A stretch of DNA of 64,000 nt, from assembly GCA_030272585.1 (NCBI GenBank), contig BSYQ01000005.1, forward strand, positions 1,364,001 to 1,428,000, written 5' to 3'. Below the pieces are notes generated by a model. That model made no database searches. It was given only the letters and a program-made list of their open reading frames with translations, and had not been told where the DNA came from. The stretch is from Bryopsis sp. KO-2023. Lineage: Eukaryota > Chlorophyta > Ulvophyceae > Bryopsidales > Bryopsidaceae. The stretch's first letter is position 1; the number at the start of each line of letters is the position of its first letter. Positions 35,519 to 48,100 of the stretch are shown piece after piece. Position numbers and translations under genes: made by a program.

Positions 35519-36819
35519 TGTCCGAGTTACCAGGTTACTAGCGCTAGTTCTGAACTACTAGCGCTAGTAACAATGTTCAACCCCCTCCACTTTCTCTTTC
35601 AAACTTCATATTTTTTCCCAAAATTTTGCAGAGACCTTTTTTATGACTTGAATGTATTGGGAAATAAAAATGAGATCAAAATTCAAACATTAGATCCTAA
35701 TGCACGCCTCCTATCTCCTTATTACGATTTTGTGTCGCAGAAACAGCGTTTAAAGTCTCTTCCATATTTTTCTTTCCACGACGCTTGGAATGTAGAGTTT
35801 GTACCTCGTTTTTAGATCGTGGTTTCAAAAGACCAAAACACATAATGTGACAAAAAATCAAGTAAAAGAAAAGTTTTTCAAGGCTCCTAGTATCTCACTC
35901 ATGTGGAGGTAATTTTAGCTTGCTGCAGAATTGTCTTGTCTACAACATTATGGCCGGTAGCTGAAAAACTAGATTTTTCGAGCTCATGAGATGCATTGGA
36001 GATAAATCCACACCTATCAAGGATTCTCAAGAAAAAAATCCGGCCTCATTTGACGCAATTATCCTCTCGTAATGCTAATCCAAAGTTGATGCGTTTCTCA
36101 CAGTTCATTTTATCCGAATAATGGGTGTGACCTTATGTACGACCTAATTGTACAAAAACCATAAGATATCAACAAAAAACTTCGTAAAATGAAAATTTTA
36201 TTAAAAAAGCATCTTAATCTCCAATTCGTTTTATATTTTGGAGGGGCTCTAACAAGTATAGGCTAGAAATCGTGGGCACATAATAAGCATTCATTCCCAC
36301 CAAAATATATCACTTTGGAGGTAATATATCCCTCTCGAAACATTACACCGAAGATTATGAAGATTAGTCAACATTTATGTGTCCACATGTAGAATAAATT
36401 GTTCTAGCGGCAAGAAACGGCAAGAAACTGTCAAAATGCATCAAGTTTGCATTGACCTAATGGGACGCTTTTTACATCAAACGAGGCTGGCTTTTTTTTC
36501 TTAGAACCCTCAATAGGTGTGGATTTATCTCCAATGCATCCCATGAGCTCGAAAAATCTAGTTTTTCAGCTACCGGCCATAATGTTGTAGACAAGACAAT
36601 TCAGCAGAAAAAGCTAAAAATGCACTAACATTGGTGAGAAGCTAAGAGCCTCTCAACTATTTCTTTCCACTTCAGATTTTTTTATGCGATCTATAATTGT
36701 CTTGTAAACAATTGTTCAGGAAATGAGATCTAAAATCTTTTTGCCAATAACCGTGGAATGATGAACGTGGAAGCAATTTTCAGTACTAGCGCTAGTAGCG
36801 AAAACTGGTAACTCGGACA
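35519..36819. mobile_element. 1.3 kb terminal-inverted-repeat element, complete-looking, non-autonomous
   Basis: Both ends carry TGTCCGAGTTACCAG as inverted repeats, each followed by palindromic ACTAGCGCTAGT motifs. The flanks are CTAT on both sides (35515-35518 and 36820-36823), a plausible 4-bp target-site duplication. Inside, a second pair of long inverted repeats of about 130 bp (roughly 35925-36058 and 36472-36610) gives a foldback structure. No transposase-like frame is visible; the short frame ending at 35815 has no match. A solo end of the same family lies at 2916-2980. Superfamily unassigned. Confidence 0.8.
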
Positions 36820-37647
36820 CTATAAGCCACAGTGAAGATGTCAAAATCCTCATACAATATATTTTTAAGGTCTAATTTTTGGAAAATAACCGTCGGAAGA
36901 AAAGAATTAACTTTTTTGTTTAAAGAATGATTTGCGGAAAAAAAAGGGAAATATTTGATGGATGAATCAGTTAAAATTTTGAATTTTGATGAAATCGAAT
37001 TTTGAGTTTTGATGGGGAATGGGAGTGCAGCAAACGGATTTGAGGGAACATAGATATATATATTTTTCGGTCGGGGGAGGGGGGGGGAAGAAACTTTTGA
37101 AAATAGAAGCTGGCTGCTAAGATTTCCAAAGCAGCCCTCGAAAGACGAGGTTTGTTACTGCAATCAGTTGGTTCATAGAGGTTGCAGCTAGCTTAAGACT
37201 TACATTTCCAGCAGTCAGGGATTTGTTTTCCTCAAATCAGGAAAATCCATCTAGATTCAAAGTTAAGGTTGGACAATAGTGAAAAAGCAAGAGGAGGTGG
37301 AGGTGCTGTGAATTTGATGTAGTTCTGACAGGTTTTGATTTAAATTGCTTCTGTTTTGTTTTTTTTCTTTCTTGTTTTGCGTACTGAAAAGCTAGTGTTA
37401 TTGACTAACATCTGTTCATCCTCAAGCCAGAGTCACATGGGACTGGATCGTGATTGCATTAGAAATCCATCCACATTAACAGCAATTTTTTCCAATTTTT
37501 TATTTTATTTTTTTATTTTTATCCCCCCCAGTGGACTTAGGTCTGCAATTCCAGTTTTCACTCTTCCGGAAGCCCAATGTCAATTCTTGTGTTGGTTGTT
37601 TCAATGCAGGGCTTCAGAATAATTCTGAGGACCCCTTTCATCGGTAG

Positions 37648-39834
37648 CAAGTCTTTTGACATCTGGTGGCAGTGAAAGAAGTTGTTTTCCAATCCGGAAC
37701 TTGGTCGATGGCATCGTTGAGACTGGAAAAGGGGAGGTGGCACTGGCTGATGAATTAGATGGTCTACGTGGGGCAGTTTTTGCCCTGCAAAACTCCTTGC
37801 TCATGTTGCTGGAGAATTCAAACCCTTTGCATGAAAAAGATGTGGCGGACATGTGGCAAATTTGCTGCAAATGTTCGGGTAGACATCCTCTGAAACCAGT
37901 TTCAATTGAACTTCCAGAATTCAGATGGCCAAGGTACGGCTTTGAATGAAATTTTTGGCTGGAGGAAACCCTGGATCGACACCAAAACATGGTTTTGGAT
38001 TTTTTTTTTCAAGAGAAAAGCGCAGATACATTGAGGGAATCTGAACAGGAAGAAGAAATGAATTCACTCGAACAAATCGCAAAGTGAGGGAAATTCCTGG
38101 CTATGAGTGTGTGGTTCACATCGGAAAAATTTCCCTTTCACTGTAATGCGGGTGAAGTGAAAGGAAAGCTGTTCAAAAAAATATCAATTTGATAAGGAAA
38201 TATCAGCCAGCAGTTTGGGCATTTTTTTTCTCCTCTGCAGTGCAACAGTAGAAGCTTCAGAAAGAAGTAGATCACCATTAGATGCTGTTGGTCGAAGTTT
38301 CCAAGGTATTTTTTTTTTTAGTGATTTTTTTTAGTCTGATCGATCAAGTGCCAAGAGATGAAAAAGCTGCTACTCAGCGATGTGCTTTTTTTCCGAAGGT
38401 AAAAAATTTCATAATGATTGTGTCACCATTTTTAAAACACACCCAAAAATGGACCCGCAAGCGAAATTTTTAAGCAACAGGTTTAATGATGATGGTCAAA
38501 TCATCAATCTTTTTGTTTGTTATATTTACATTCATAATTGAAATTTCTCGAATTCGTGGAACGCACCGATATCGATTCATTTTCATTGTGATTTTTTTTT
38601 TCAACTCATCCAACAGATGGGAAGGCTTCACGCAGAGCTGAATGGTTTCAAACTTCTGAAGCTTGCTTGGGCAAAGCTAGGAGGGATGCGGTCGGGCTGG
38701 AGGAGATTGTCAGCGAATGGTCGATGCCAGAAAAGCAGCAAAGTTAATATTTAACCTTGCTTTTCGAAATGTTTGAGGAGTCCACGTCGGCTGCTTGGAA
38801 AAGCGAAAGAAAGGTAGTAGGGCTAATTTCTTGCTGAACATTTTTGACATCGGTGAGGTCCAGATTGTATTGAGGGGGGAAGCAGCTCGAGTATGATTGC
38901 GAGGCTTTTTTTTTCTTTTCTACGTTGAGTTTCGCAGAATTTTTGTTCTTGAAAGCAACAGGAAGAATTTTGGGAGGGACTACTGTTCGACTAATGCATT
39001 TCCCCCAAAATTGCTACAGAAAAATTTACAGAACTAGAAAATGAAATACGACATTCCATTGTTCATCATTGCTTCAGGTCCGGAAATCATAGGAAATTTT
39101 AGGAAATTTTCCATACAATCCAATTTTTACCATTCGTTTTTACTTCTAATAATTGATTGAATTTTCTTAAATTTTTTGCTTAATTTTCCTGAAAACATTG
39201 GCAGGCATTGGCGTGCAACACTCTTTCGCGATGGAAGGGCTGGGCTGGAGATGCACGAGTGAAAACCTCGACTGCAGGATGGATGTGTTTGAAATTGGCA
39301 AAACTTTTGTTGAAACCATTGCCTTCCATCCGAATGCATCGCTTTCTTAACTGATGCCTACGAATTTCTGAAGAAAATCAAACCAAGGCAATAGATATTG
39401 ATGTGAAAAAGACTGAAACACAGGTGAGTGAGAGTTTTCTTCTTGTTTGAATTTTTTTTCTTCTTCTTGTTTTCTCATTTGGAAAATCAAGGTACTTTTT
39501 TATTATCTCAGATTGGGCTGGCGTTTCCTCTACAATACTTTGTATCAAGATCATAAACTTCCAAGTTTGTGTGTTTTTAAATGCAAGTGAAATAATGAAA
39601 ACTTCTTTTTTTTACTGAGAAAAAGGTGTATTTACAGGTATTACTAAAATTGGCTGAGACTCATTGGAAAGAAGGGGAGGGGGGGTGCGCATTGAGACGT
39701 GTGAAGGCAATACACAAGGAAGGGCTTCTTCCCAAAACTGGAATCCACTCAAAATTGCTCTTGGTCCAGTCACGATTTACATTGCAAAAAATCGACGAAG
39801 GAAAAACAGACAAAGACAAAGACGCAACAGGAAG
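37648..39834 (+). CDS. TPR-like exons of unknown assignment, possibly the 5' half of the ZIP4-like gene
   Basis: Exon 37648-37933 contains LADELDGLRGAVFALQNSLL and EKDVADMWQICCKCS. Exon 39638-39834 contains VLLKLAETHWKEGEGGCALR and HSKLLLVQSRFTLQKI, a TPR-like pattern of helices. Between them, 38617-38750 (LEEIVSEWSMPEKQQ) and 39190-39420 (TDAYEFLKKIKP) are coding-like but not cleanly framed. Helical-repeat character and position upstream of the ZIP4-like exons suggest one gene interrupted by the 39.9-44.7 kb segment. An independent gene is equally possible. Confidence 0.35.
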
Positions 39835-39947
39835 GTCAGTGCAGGTTAATTTAGGTTGAAAAAAAATAAAATTAAATATGTACATATCCTTTCTTTTTCT
39901 TTTTCGTTCTTATGCAGCTTTTTCTCATTCCCACAAGGCGGAAGGGG

Positions 39948-40290
39948 GGTACCGCCGACGCCGTCGCCGACACCGTCGTTCGTGACAAGCGCGTCGGCGA
40001 CGTCACCAGGAGCGTCGGCGACGGAAATATGATGTGATTGTCACATCGGTTGGTGCAGTCACAGCGTCGCCGTCAAGTGTCATTCGTCGGCGACGCTGCG
40101 TCGGTGACGGAGGCGTCGCCGACGGCATCGTTTAGGGCGTCGCCGTCGAGTGTCATTCGTCGGCGACGCTGCGTCGGTGACGGGCGCGTCGCCGACGGCG
40201 TCGTTTATGGCGTCGCCGTCAGGTGTCATTCGTCGGCGACGCTGCGTCGGTGACGGGCGCGTCGCCGACGGCATCGTTATGGCGTCGTTG
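39948..40290. repeat. GC-rich array built on GTCGCCGACG, with three 73-bp tandem units
   Basis: Within a strongly GC-rich island in AT-rich DNA, three head-to-tail 73-bp units start at 40066, 40139 and 40212, each beginning GTCGCCGTC and ending in GCGTCGCCGACGGC(A/G)TCG. The core CGTCGGCGACG/CGTCGCCGACG recurs many times in both orientations, also before the units (39948-40027). The same core makes up the 44.2-44.6 kb island. All reading frames give periodic Arg/Asp/Ser-rich peptides, so protein coding is unlikely. Confidence 0.9.
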
Positions 40291-41922
40291 AATGGTGAAC
40301 CCATCCCAACCAGATTTGATTGTACAAATCATGTTAATTTTTAACGTCAAGTGTGACCCCGACACCAAACCCAACAGCGCAATCGCATCAACCCCTTTCG
40401 CCGCTCTGGGAAATTCGACGCGGTGCGCGCGTGTGCGTCTTTCTGCGCTGTTGGAACAAGGAAAGGAGGGAAAGTGGAAAGTGAAGGGAAGTGGTAACGG
40501 CGGCGGTGCGGTGGCGGTGGTGTTTGCCAGCATTTTGGCCGAAGCTTGTGAACCCCTGTAAGGCTTCATTCCTGTTGTCTCCCTGTAAGGCTTCATTCCT
40601 GTTGTCTCTTGAAGACATTTTCCTTCGTGTTTCAAAGTTCGTGGATAGTTCGGGGCCTTCCCTTTCCTTTCCTTTGCTTCGTTTTTTTCTGACAGAAGAC
40701 CTGTGTGTCTTGACAGGAGGCTGAGCTGCACAAATTTGTGGAGAGGCTGAATAAAGAGGGCCGGCTCAATTTCGACTCAGGGAAAGAGAAAGGAGGAGAG
40801 TTTGGTGAGGGTTATGTGACTTGCAAACTGTAAGTGATGCTTTTTAAGCTCGTATGCTGTTTTACCTTTGTTTTTCTTTAAAAATGCGAAGAAGTGGTAC
40901 GTGTGAAGTCGGCTGGAACTCGTCAGTGACGGGTCGGCACCGCCATTCCAAAAGCGAACATCGCGTTCGAATAAATTTGACACATGTAGTTGTAAATAGA
41001 GATCCCAGCACACAATTGTGGTTTGCAAACATAATCACAAGATCCGATTGGAAACTAGGGTTAGGTTGACTTGGAACATCCTGAGCTGTGATTTCGAATG
41101 GCAGCAGGGTTTGAAGCAAGTATTTTAATGCTGTTGGGTTTAGGCCTCGAGTTTCTGGTGGATTTGTGGGGGGATCTCTGGAATTGATCAGGTTGAACCC
41201 CCAACACACTTTCCATCTGCAAGCAATCATCAGTGTGCGAATGCACACTGTCCAACATAGCTTTGTTTTTTCCTGGCGGATAGTTAGCAACAGACCCCCA
41301 TTTGTGGGAGGGAGGAAGCGACGACCAGCCCACAACAACGTTAACTGTGTTGTTCGTGTTACTGAAATTTTGCTGGTGTCCAGATGCATATTCATATGGG
41401 GCCTTCTGTTTGTTGCTATCAGTTTTATTTTTGTATATTCTTCTGTGTCTAGGAGAGTGAAGGTTCTGATTTTTTTTAATCTTTTATTTGTGTATGTGTG
41501 TGTTTTCTGTCGAAAAGGGGTAAAGTTGTTGATTTGGTTTTGCATTTTGCAGGTGCTTAATGACCATGGTCTTTTGGACGCCAAGGAGGAAGCAAAAGAG
41601 AAAGTCAAGACTGTCTGAAGTCCCCCCAAAAAATCCTTCAAGAAATATCGCAAATCACAGAAGTAATTCTGCGTGTATCTCCAAGAAAGACGTAGTTGAA
41701 TGCGGTCTGTCAGAGTATGAAGGTGAGAACTTGAAAAAAACATGACTGGCCTATGCAATCGCACATCCAAACAGGTGAAAGAAGGCAGGACTGTTGGTAT
41801 GGAATTATTCACAGTTTTGCAAAGGTTCTTGACCCAACAGAAAACATCGAATTAAAGAAAAAGCAAATGCAAGGGTGGTGATTGATGTTGGTAAAATGTT
41901 CTGTTGGTTTTTAGGGTTTCAG
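40291..41922. other. unassigned stretch with isolated coding-like pieces
   Basis: An exon-like piece at about 40715-40830 (FVERLNKEGRLNFDSGKEKG) and another at about 41552-41620 (VLNDHGLLDAKEEAKEKVK) have good coding character, but I cannot assign them. The N-terminal half of the peptidase that follows, including its nucleophile motif, should lie here but was not found. A 29-bp direct repeat (GTAAGGCTTCATTCCTGTTG...) occurs at 40559-40610. Confidence 0.3.
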
Positions 41923-43010
41923 GGATGGTTTTGAGGGGAATATGCACGATGCGAACGGAGGAAATCGATTGGATGTACAGAGGGGGTGCTGGAAGCCTTT
42001 TTCCGGAGGTGACAAACATTTTTAAATCTGCCCTAAGTAATGTGTCCAGGTGGCTTCTGTTCTTTTGTTCACAGACAAGAGGCAGGTGTTTTTGAAAGAA
42101 TCAAAACTTGACATGGACCGACCAGGATTTAAAACCTCAGCCACACCCGAATACGTCAAATTTCCTGTCAGACCTGCTCTATATCACCTTGCTCATGACT
42201 GTTTTCGTTCACTTTTTTTTGCATCTGCATGATGTCCAAATAATTGCTTTTGACACGGACAGGGCTGGGCTTAATTTTTATCCATTCTTTCCGACTCAGA
42301 GAAAGAGGATCCACTTGCTTCCTATTACAAGCGGCTGACATCGCCTGACTTAGACACTGTGGAGAGAGCGGTAAGTAAAAACCACAAAAACGTCTTTCTT
42401 GGCGTAGTTTTTTTTTTATTTTTCAAGAGAGACAGTCATTAGACCAAAGCTCTGTGTAATCACATGCAGGCAAATCGATGGAGGCGATGGGAAATGACCG
42501 TCATGTTTTCTGGGAAATGCATAGTGAAGGCCGGAGAAATTTTCAATGCGGCTTGGGAACCCATCGCATCCATTATGAAAAAAAGGGGCGGTGAAAAGAA
42601 GCCCGATAAAAAAGACGACGATGCCGATGGTGGGAAACCTAAACCCACGAGGTCGATTTCTCATGCGCAGCCTTTGCTGGAATGCCACTATTCCATTAAT
42701 GGTGCATTTTTGGATGAGCCTCTGATTGCTGGGGTGGATAGGTACGACAGTGCATGGTATCTGAATGTTTTCAGAGAAAGCTTTAAAACTTCCCTCCCAG
42801 AAGCCCTACGACGAAACGTACTGCCATGACTGAAAGCTTGATGTGGTCTGTTCACTGCATGCAGCAGTGCGCACAAGTGAGGATGCCTCTTAATTTCTGT
42901 GCTTTTTTTCTCCCCATTTGATGGTGTGTTTCTGTGGATTTAGGATTCGTGACATTCCATGCATCGGGGTGCAAGGGCGGCTGGATTTTGTCCGTTTGAG
43001 TTCTCCACAA
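41923..43010 (+). CDS. proline iminopeptidase-like (alpha/beta hydrolase), C-terminal exons
   Basis: Exons 41923-42008, 42300-42370, 42470-42741 and 42944-about 43000 carry family hallmarks in order: GMVLRGICTMRTEEIDWMYR with GGAGSLFPE, DPLASYYKRLTSPDLDTV, ANRWRRWE, ECHYSINGAFLDEPLI, and RIRDIPCIGVQGRLDFV, where Asp is the expected catalytic aspartate. The family (S33) removes N-terminal proline from peptides. The last three exons join in phase. A Lys/Asp-rich insertion (KKPDKKDDDADGGK) of about 45 residues interrupts the cap region. After GRLDFV the expected CP motif is reached only in another frame, and the GHS histidine motif is not seen. The nucleophile-serine exon is also missing. The gene may be a remnant or incompletely spliced here. 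Confidence 0.75.
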
Positions 43011-44219
43011 CATTATCGCACGTACTCGTTTTTTTGCTGGATAACCACGGCGTGGTTACCACGCTTATCGAGTGGGTGATTACATTTTGGGCCAGGCGAT
43101 GGAGGCTGGGGAAACAGTCACTTTTAACGGGATGACCTTGGATAGGAACGAAATCGACCTGGAGTACCTCCACCAAAACATGCAAAGGTCCTCAGGACAG
43201 GGAGGAGCTCTGGGTCTTGACAAATAACCAAAATACCACTGATGTTGTATATGTACATCTGAATATACAAAAACATATGTATATATGGGGGGCGTGGAAA
43301 ACCCTTATCGTGGTGTTATGATTGAAAAGATGCTGCCCAACGAAGCCATCTTGGCTTGAGGGTGAAATGCATGAATTGAATATACGGGGAAAAAACTTCA
43401 TAAGAATTTTACATTTCTCGGAAAACTATAGCACTTATTTCTCGTTTTGCGATTCTTGATCTTATAGGGAATACATTTTTTTTCTTCTTTTTCTGACATT
43501 TTTGATGTCGAGTAGTATTATAGGGGTTTCTGGAGCATAATCAAGCTGCCCGTGACAGGGTGTTTCTTTTTTTAGTTGGCGGGCTTTTTTTTCACCCCCG
43601 TTCCCTTCCAAAACCCAAAGAGTTTGGGTTGGGATAGTGTTTTGGGAAGTTTCTGAAATACCGAGGGGGTTTTGTAATAATTGTGCTTTTTTCTTTTTCT
43701 TTTTTGTGATGGATAGGAGGGGAGAATTGATTTCTTTCCTGTCTGTCTGTATTAATCAACCACACTGATTCGTTGTTTTTTCTTTGTTCAAGACACAGAC
43801 ACCAGCATTTGGCATAGTCTTTTCGAGGGAGTTTTTCTTCTTTGTGTTACTAATGATACTGACACATGGGGTGGTTTTCTTTTTTTTTAACATTCTGAAG
43901 TTGTTGCAAGAACTTTGAAAAAAAAAAGAAGAGGTCGCATGGCCAGTCTATTTGTTGTTTACAGTTGGGGGCAAGATCGAGTGCCTTTGGGGAAAAAAAG
44001 GTACATATATTGAATCAACAAAAAAAGAAAAAAAGAAATTCAAGAAGTGACTCCGAGAGGGTCAACCATAGTTTTCTTAGAAGAAATCCATTTGGAGTAT
44101 GATTGCAGGCGCATCTGCAATAGCAGATCCGGGATCGACACCTGGAATCATCAATCGAATCATCAATCAAATCCTCAATCTATTCCCCCAAATTCATCAA
44201 TTCCACATCCAGAAAACAG
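43011..44219. other. mostly non-coding stretch after the peptidase exons
   Basis: One frame at 43072-43227 (GDYILGQAMEAGETVTFNGM then TLDRNEIDLEYLHQN) looks coding and ends in TAA, but it has no family match and is not in the peptidase frame. The rest is AT-rich with T and A runs. Confidence 0.35.
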
Positions 44220-44590
44220 GTTTCAGTGGCACCCACCGACACCGTCACCGACGTCATTGTCGCCGACACACCGTCGTTATGACGTCGGCGACGCGTCGGT
44301 CACACTTTTCAGGCAGCGTCGCCGACGTGACGTCGGTGACGCTGGTGACGTCGGCGACACCAGCGTCGCCGACGTTTTCGTCTTGCGAACGACGTTTCGT
44401 CGGCGACGCTGTGTCGGCGACGGCGTCGGCGACGTCACTGAAACCGTCGGCGACGCTACTGAAACCGTCGGCGATGCCGTCGCCGACGCCGTCGGCGACA
44501 CAGCGTCGCCGACGAAACGTCGTTCGCAAGACGAAAACGTCGGCGAAAGAGCGTCGGCGACGCGTCGGCGACGGCGTCGGCGGTACCTCC
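44220..44590. repeat. GC-rich foldback island with 69-bp perfect inverted repeat
   Basis: Arms 44366-44434 and 44478-44546 are perfect reverse complements over 69 bp and enclose a 43-nt loop. The loop itself holds two copies of ACTGAAACCGTCGGCGA. The island is built from the same CGTCGGCGACG/CGTCGCCGACG core as the 39.95-40.29 kb array. Flanking GC-rich repeats extend from about 44230 to 44585. Confidence 0.95.
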
Positions 44591-45184
44591 CTTCCGCCTT
44601 GTGTCCTACAACAAAAAATAAAAGTGAAAAGTCACAGTCCCCTGCAAGCTGTTTCACTTGCCAACAATTGACACTCAAAACGCACCAATATTTCACACCA
44701 AACCAAAATATTATTTCTCTGTGGAGCTAGTTTTCCTAAATTCATTTATGTATTGATTTTCCTTTTACTTTTTGTAAAAGACGATTTTTTTTGTACCAAT
44801 CGAAAGCACGACATTTTTTTGTTATTTGATAGGAATTTCATGAATTGCGTTCGATTGCTGGTGGAAGTGTGTGGCGATGAAAAAAATTGTCAAAGGAGCA
44901 TCTCTGTATGCTATAAAAAAAACCCAGGGAAAAGAAGCTCAAATTATTACCGATATAGTGACCCTGCTTTTCGACCCATCTCCTGACACGAAGGTGACAA
45001 ATTCCTAATGAAAAAATTATAATAATGGAAAAAATAGACAAAATAAATGCCTAAATGATGCATTAACGTTTGCTGTGGCTTTTTTTAAATGCTGAATAAA
45101 GGCTTGAAACATGTTGCTCCTATTTCTTAACTCCACGATTAAATTTTTCAAATCCAAGTATTTTTTGTTTTCAATGTTTTCTAG

Positions 45185-48100
45185 GGGTCGCTGAAAGCTG
45201 AAAAATGCGAATCGCTTGAACGGGTGGCCTTGGAAATCGTGGGAGATGAATTCGTTTTGTCTTGTATTCTGCAGGTGAGAAATTTTAAGCTGCAATTCTA
45301 ACACATAATAAGCTAATTTCTTTTTTTTGAAAACCAGGGTAAACAAAACCAAGAAATGAATTTTTTTTAAAGAACACATGCATAAAAAAAGGAAAAACAC
45401 CTACCAATACTTCCCCAAAAGTTCAGGAAATGGAGAAAGAAGAAAGGAAAACAATAGATTCCCATCTTCTCAGGTCACTGCCTGCATTGCTGAAACAGAT
45501 TGAAGTTTCAGCCTGGCGAAAGTCAATTTTCGATTTGCTGCGGCATCGGGGCTCCAGCAAGCTTTTTTCGAAAACTTTTTCTGAGGCACGCTCAGTTTTG
45601 ATCGTCGCCTTGATGTATTCCCCCTCCGAAACCAAATCCAAAACAGCCAGGTTGCTTTCCCTCAGCAACACATACATGGGGGATTTCGAAAAGGCTGAGA
45701 ATTTCGTGCACATGACTGAAATCGGGGATCCGAAATCTGTTCTGACAGCTATGGTTCGCCTGAAAATGCTTCTGGCAAAATCTGACGAGGATGCGGCTTC
45801 AATAGAAATCGATGGCTTGCCTGGTTGCCAGGATTTCCACCATACATACCTAGAGGTGATAAAAAAAAAAAAAAACCTTTCAAGCGAAGGAGAGTTGAAC
45901 CCACTGACTGCATGTCAGACTGCTAATCAGCAGATTGAAAACCAATGCAAACAATGGTAAGGTGGCTTTTTGTTCTATTGAAAAAGCAGACGGCTTATGA
46001 AGAAGTTGTTGCCCATCAATATCCAAAACTGGCAAAGCAAGCCGTTTTGCTCCTGAGGTCATCTGCGAAAAGGTGCTTCCCAGTCTGACTTGGCAGTCCC
46101 TGCGTCAGTCACGTTTCAAAGAACGATTTCTGCGATGCTGGCAAGCAATGGGATCAATAGCAGTCAGAAAAATTTGGAAAAAAATTGCAAAGGCAACCAG
46201 GCTTGATCATCCACCATGGGCAATCGGTGTTGGAAAGACTTCATGCTGTTTGAAAAGATGCGTTCTTTGGGAAAGACTCGGTAATTTTTGTTTCAATTTC
46301 AACCAATGCTTTGTTTTCCCTCAACAAAATCAAGTTTTTTTTTTTGCATTTTGCATATATCTACTTTTTTAGATTTGTTTTTTTTACAAGTAATGTCCAA
46401 CAATACAAAAAAGAGTTGTGTTCAATTTAAAATGATGTTCCTTTTTTTTCTTTATTCACATTTTTTTTTCCTGTGCTTTTTTGTCTGTCATCAGATTTTT
46501 CCTCAGCACCCAATGGAATCTATATTCTTTCTTACGTAATTACTGTGGAAGAATCGGAGACGCTCACATATTATTTGTTCACTCTTTTTTTTGCTGTTGT
46601 TTCTTTTTCCCAGTCTGAAAAAAAAATACGCACTATTTTGTTGATCTGTATACTTTTTCTGCAGGTCGTTTCTCAGAAAAGGGTGTGTTGGTTTGGGGAT
46701 ATTTGCACAAGGCTGGGGCATGTTGCATTGTTTGAAAAAGATTGGGAAAACGCTCTTGTTTTGACACAAGGTGCTATAAGATTTTACTCATTGCTGGAGC
46801 CGAAAACCAGCAAAGGATATTCGCAAAAGAAAAAGGTCAGTTTTTGCTGTTTTTTTTTCCAAGCCCTAACATAAAGCATTGAAAAACGAAAAAAAAATCT
46901 GAATCGAACATTTCTGTTGTGCTTCGAAGCTGTGTGGAGTAGAAGATCAAATCTAAATTTTGCATTTTCGATTTTATTAATATGTGTGCAGGTTTGCTTT
47001 GAAGCGACCATTTGCTGCTTGTTGAAAATACATAATGCTAACCCGACGAAAGAAGCTTTGCTAGCAATGGCAAAGAAAATGATATCTCAACTCAGAAAGG
47101 TAGGGCTCAGGCTTTTTCTGTTCTTACTCTTTTTCTTTCATGAAAACAAAACTGGTCAGAAGTACCACCATGATTTTATTGTTCTTTATTATATTAAAGA
47201 AAAAAAGTGAGAAGTTTTGAAATCGTTTTTATGCTATGTTTAGAAGAATAGTGAATGAATATTTGACTTCAAGTAATGCAGATGGATGATTTTGGGGAGC
47301 TTGATGGCGAAAGCGTGCCAATTTGGAACTGGTCAGTCCAATCGACGCCTTTTCCTCCTCCTTCAATTTTTTTTTGTTTAATTGCTTCAGAGAGGAAATC
47401 AAAAATTTGTATGAATCCTATTTCAACATAACAAGAATAAAAAAGAAACATTACTTCTTTTTTCCCATCAGAAAAAAGGGCATTATTTTCAGTGAACAAA
47501 TTGAAATACAGATCAAACTCTTTCCTTATTGTTGGAACCAAAAGCAAGAAGTGGTGAGCTACAGTAAAACATGAAAACGACACTTTTGTTTCTGGGTGGT
47601 CAGGAATTTGAGCTGCTTTGTTGAATGCAAGATGCGAAGGGAGCCGAACAAATTGCGAAAACTATTCTCAAAATATCAGAAAAGGGAACAAGCCCCATCA
47701 ATCTCGCTCGGATGGCGCAAAGCTGCACCCACTTGCAAGTTCAAAACGAATCGATGCAAAGAATATGCTGCGAAATTTCGAAGCTTTAAAGAATATGCTG
47801 CGAAATTTCGAAGAAAGAATCTGTTGATTACTCCAACAAGGTAACCAAAATGAATCCATCCTATTTTTAGAAACTCTAGGAACAACACGTATGGACAAGA
47901 ATGGAGCTCTGCCAATCTGATGAGTTTATTGGTGGCGTGTTTGGCACGAGGTGCAACAAAATGCTATGGTTTGTTTTTATCTCTGTATGATTCATATTTT
48001 TCTCCACAGGTTGCAATGAGCAGTGTTTTATCAGCAAAAGATGACCAATCAAAAATTGATGCCATCAAAAGAGTGATTCAAAAAACCAAGACTTGCAGCT

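Noticed and set aside
40219-40731. A 170-residue minus-strand frame overlapping the 40 kb array
   Set aside because: Its end is repeat-derived, it contains a tandem duplication and it matches no family.
40862-41812. A 316-residue minus-strand frame
   Set aside because: It is the longest frame in the window, but its composition is not protein-like and no motif is recognised. It overlaps plus-strand exon-like pieces, and other real genes here are split by introns. I left it out, though a transcript could change this.
44047-44730. A 227-residue plus-strand frame and long frames on the other strand
   Set aside because: They arise from the GC-rich CGTCGGCGACG repeats. All frames are open and give periodic peptides on both strands.
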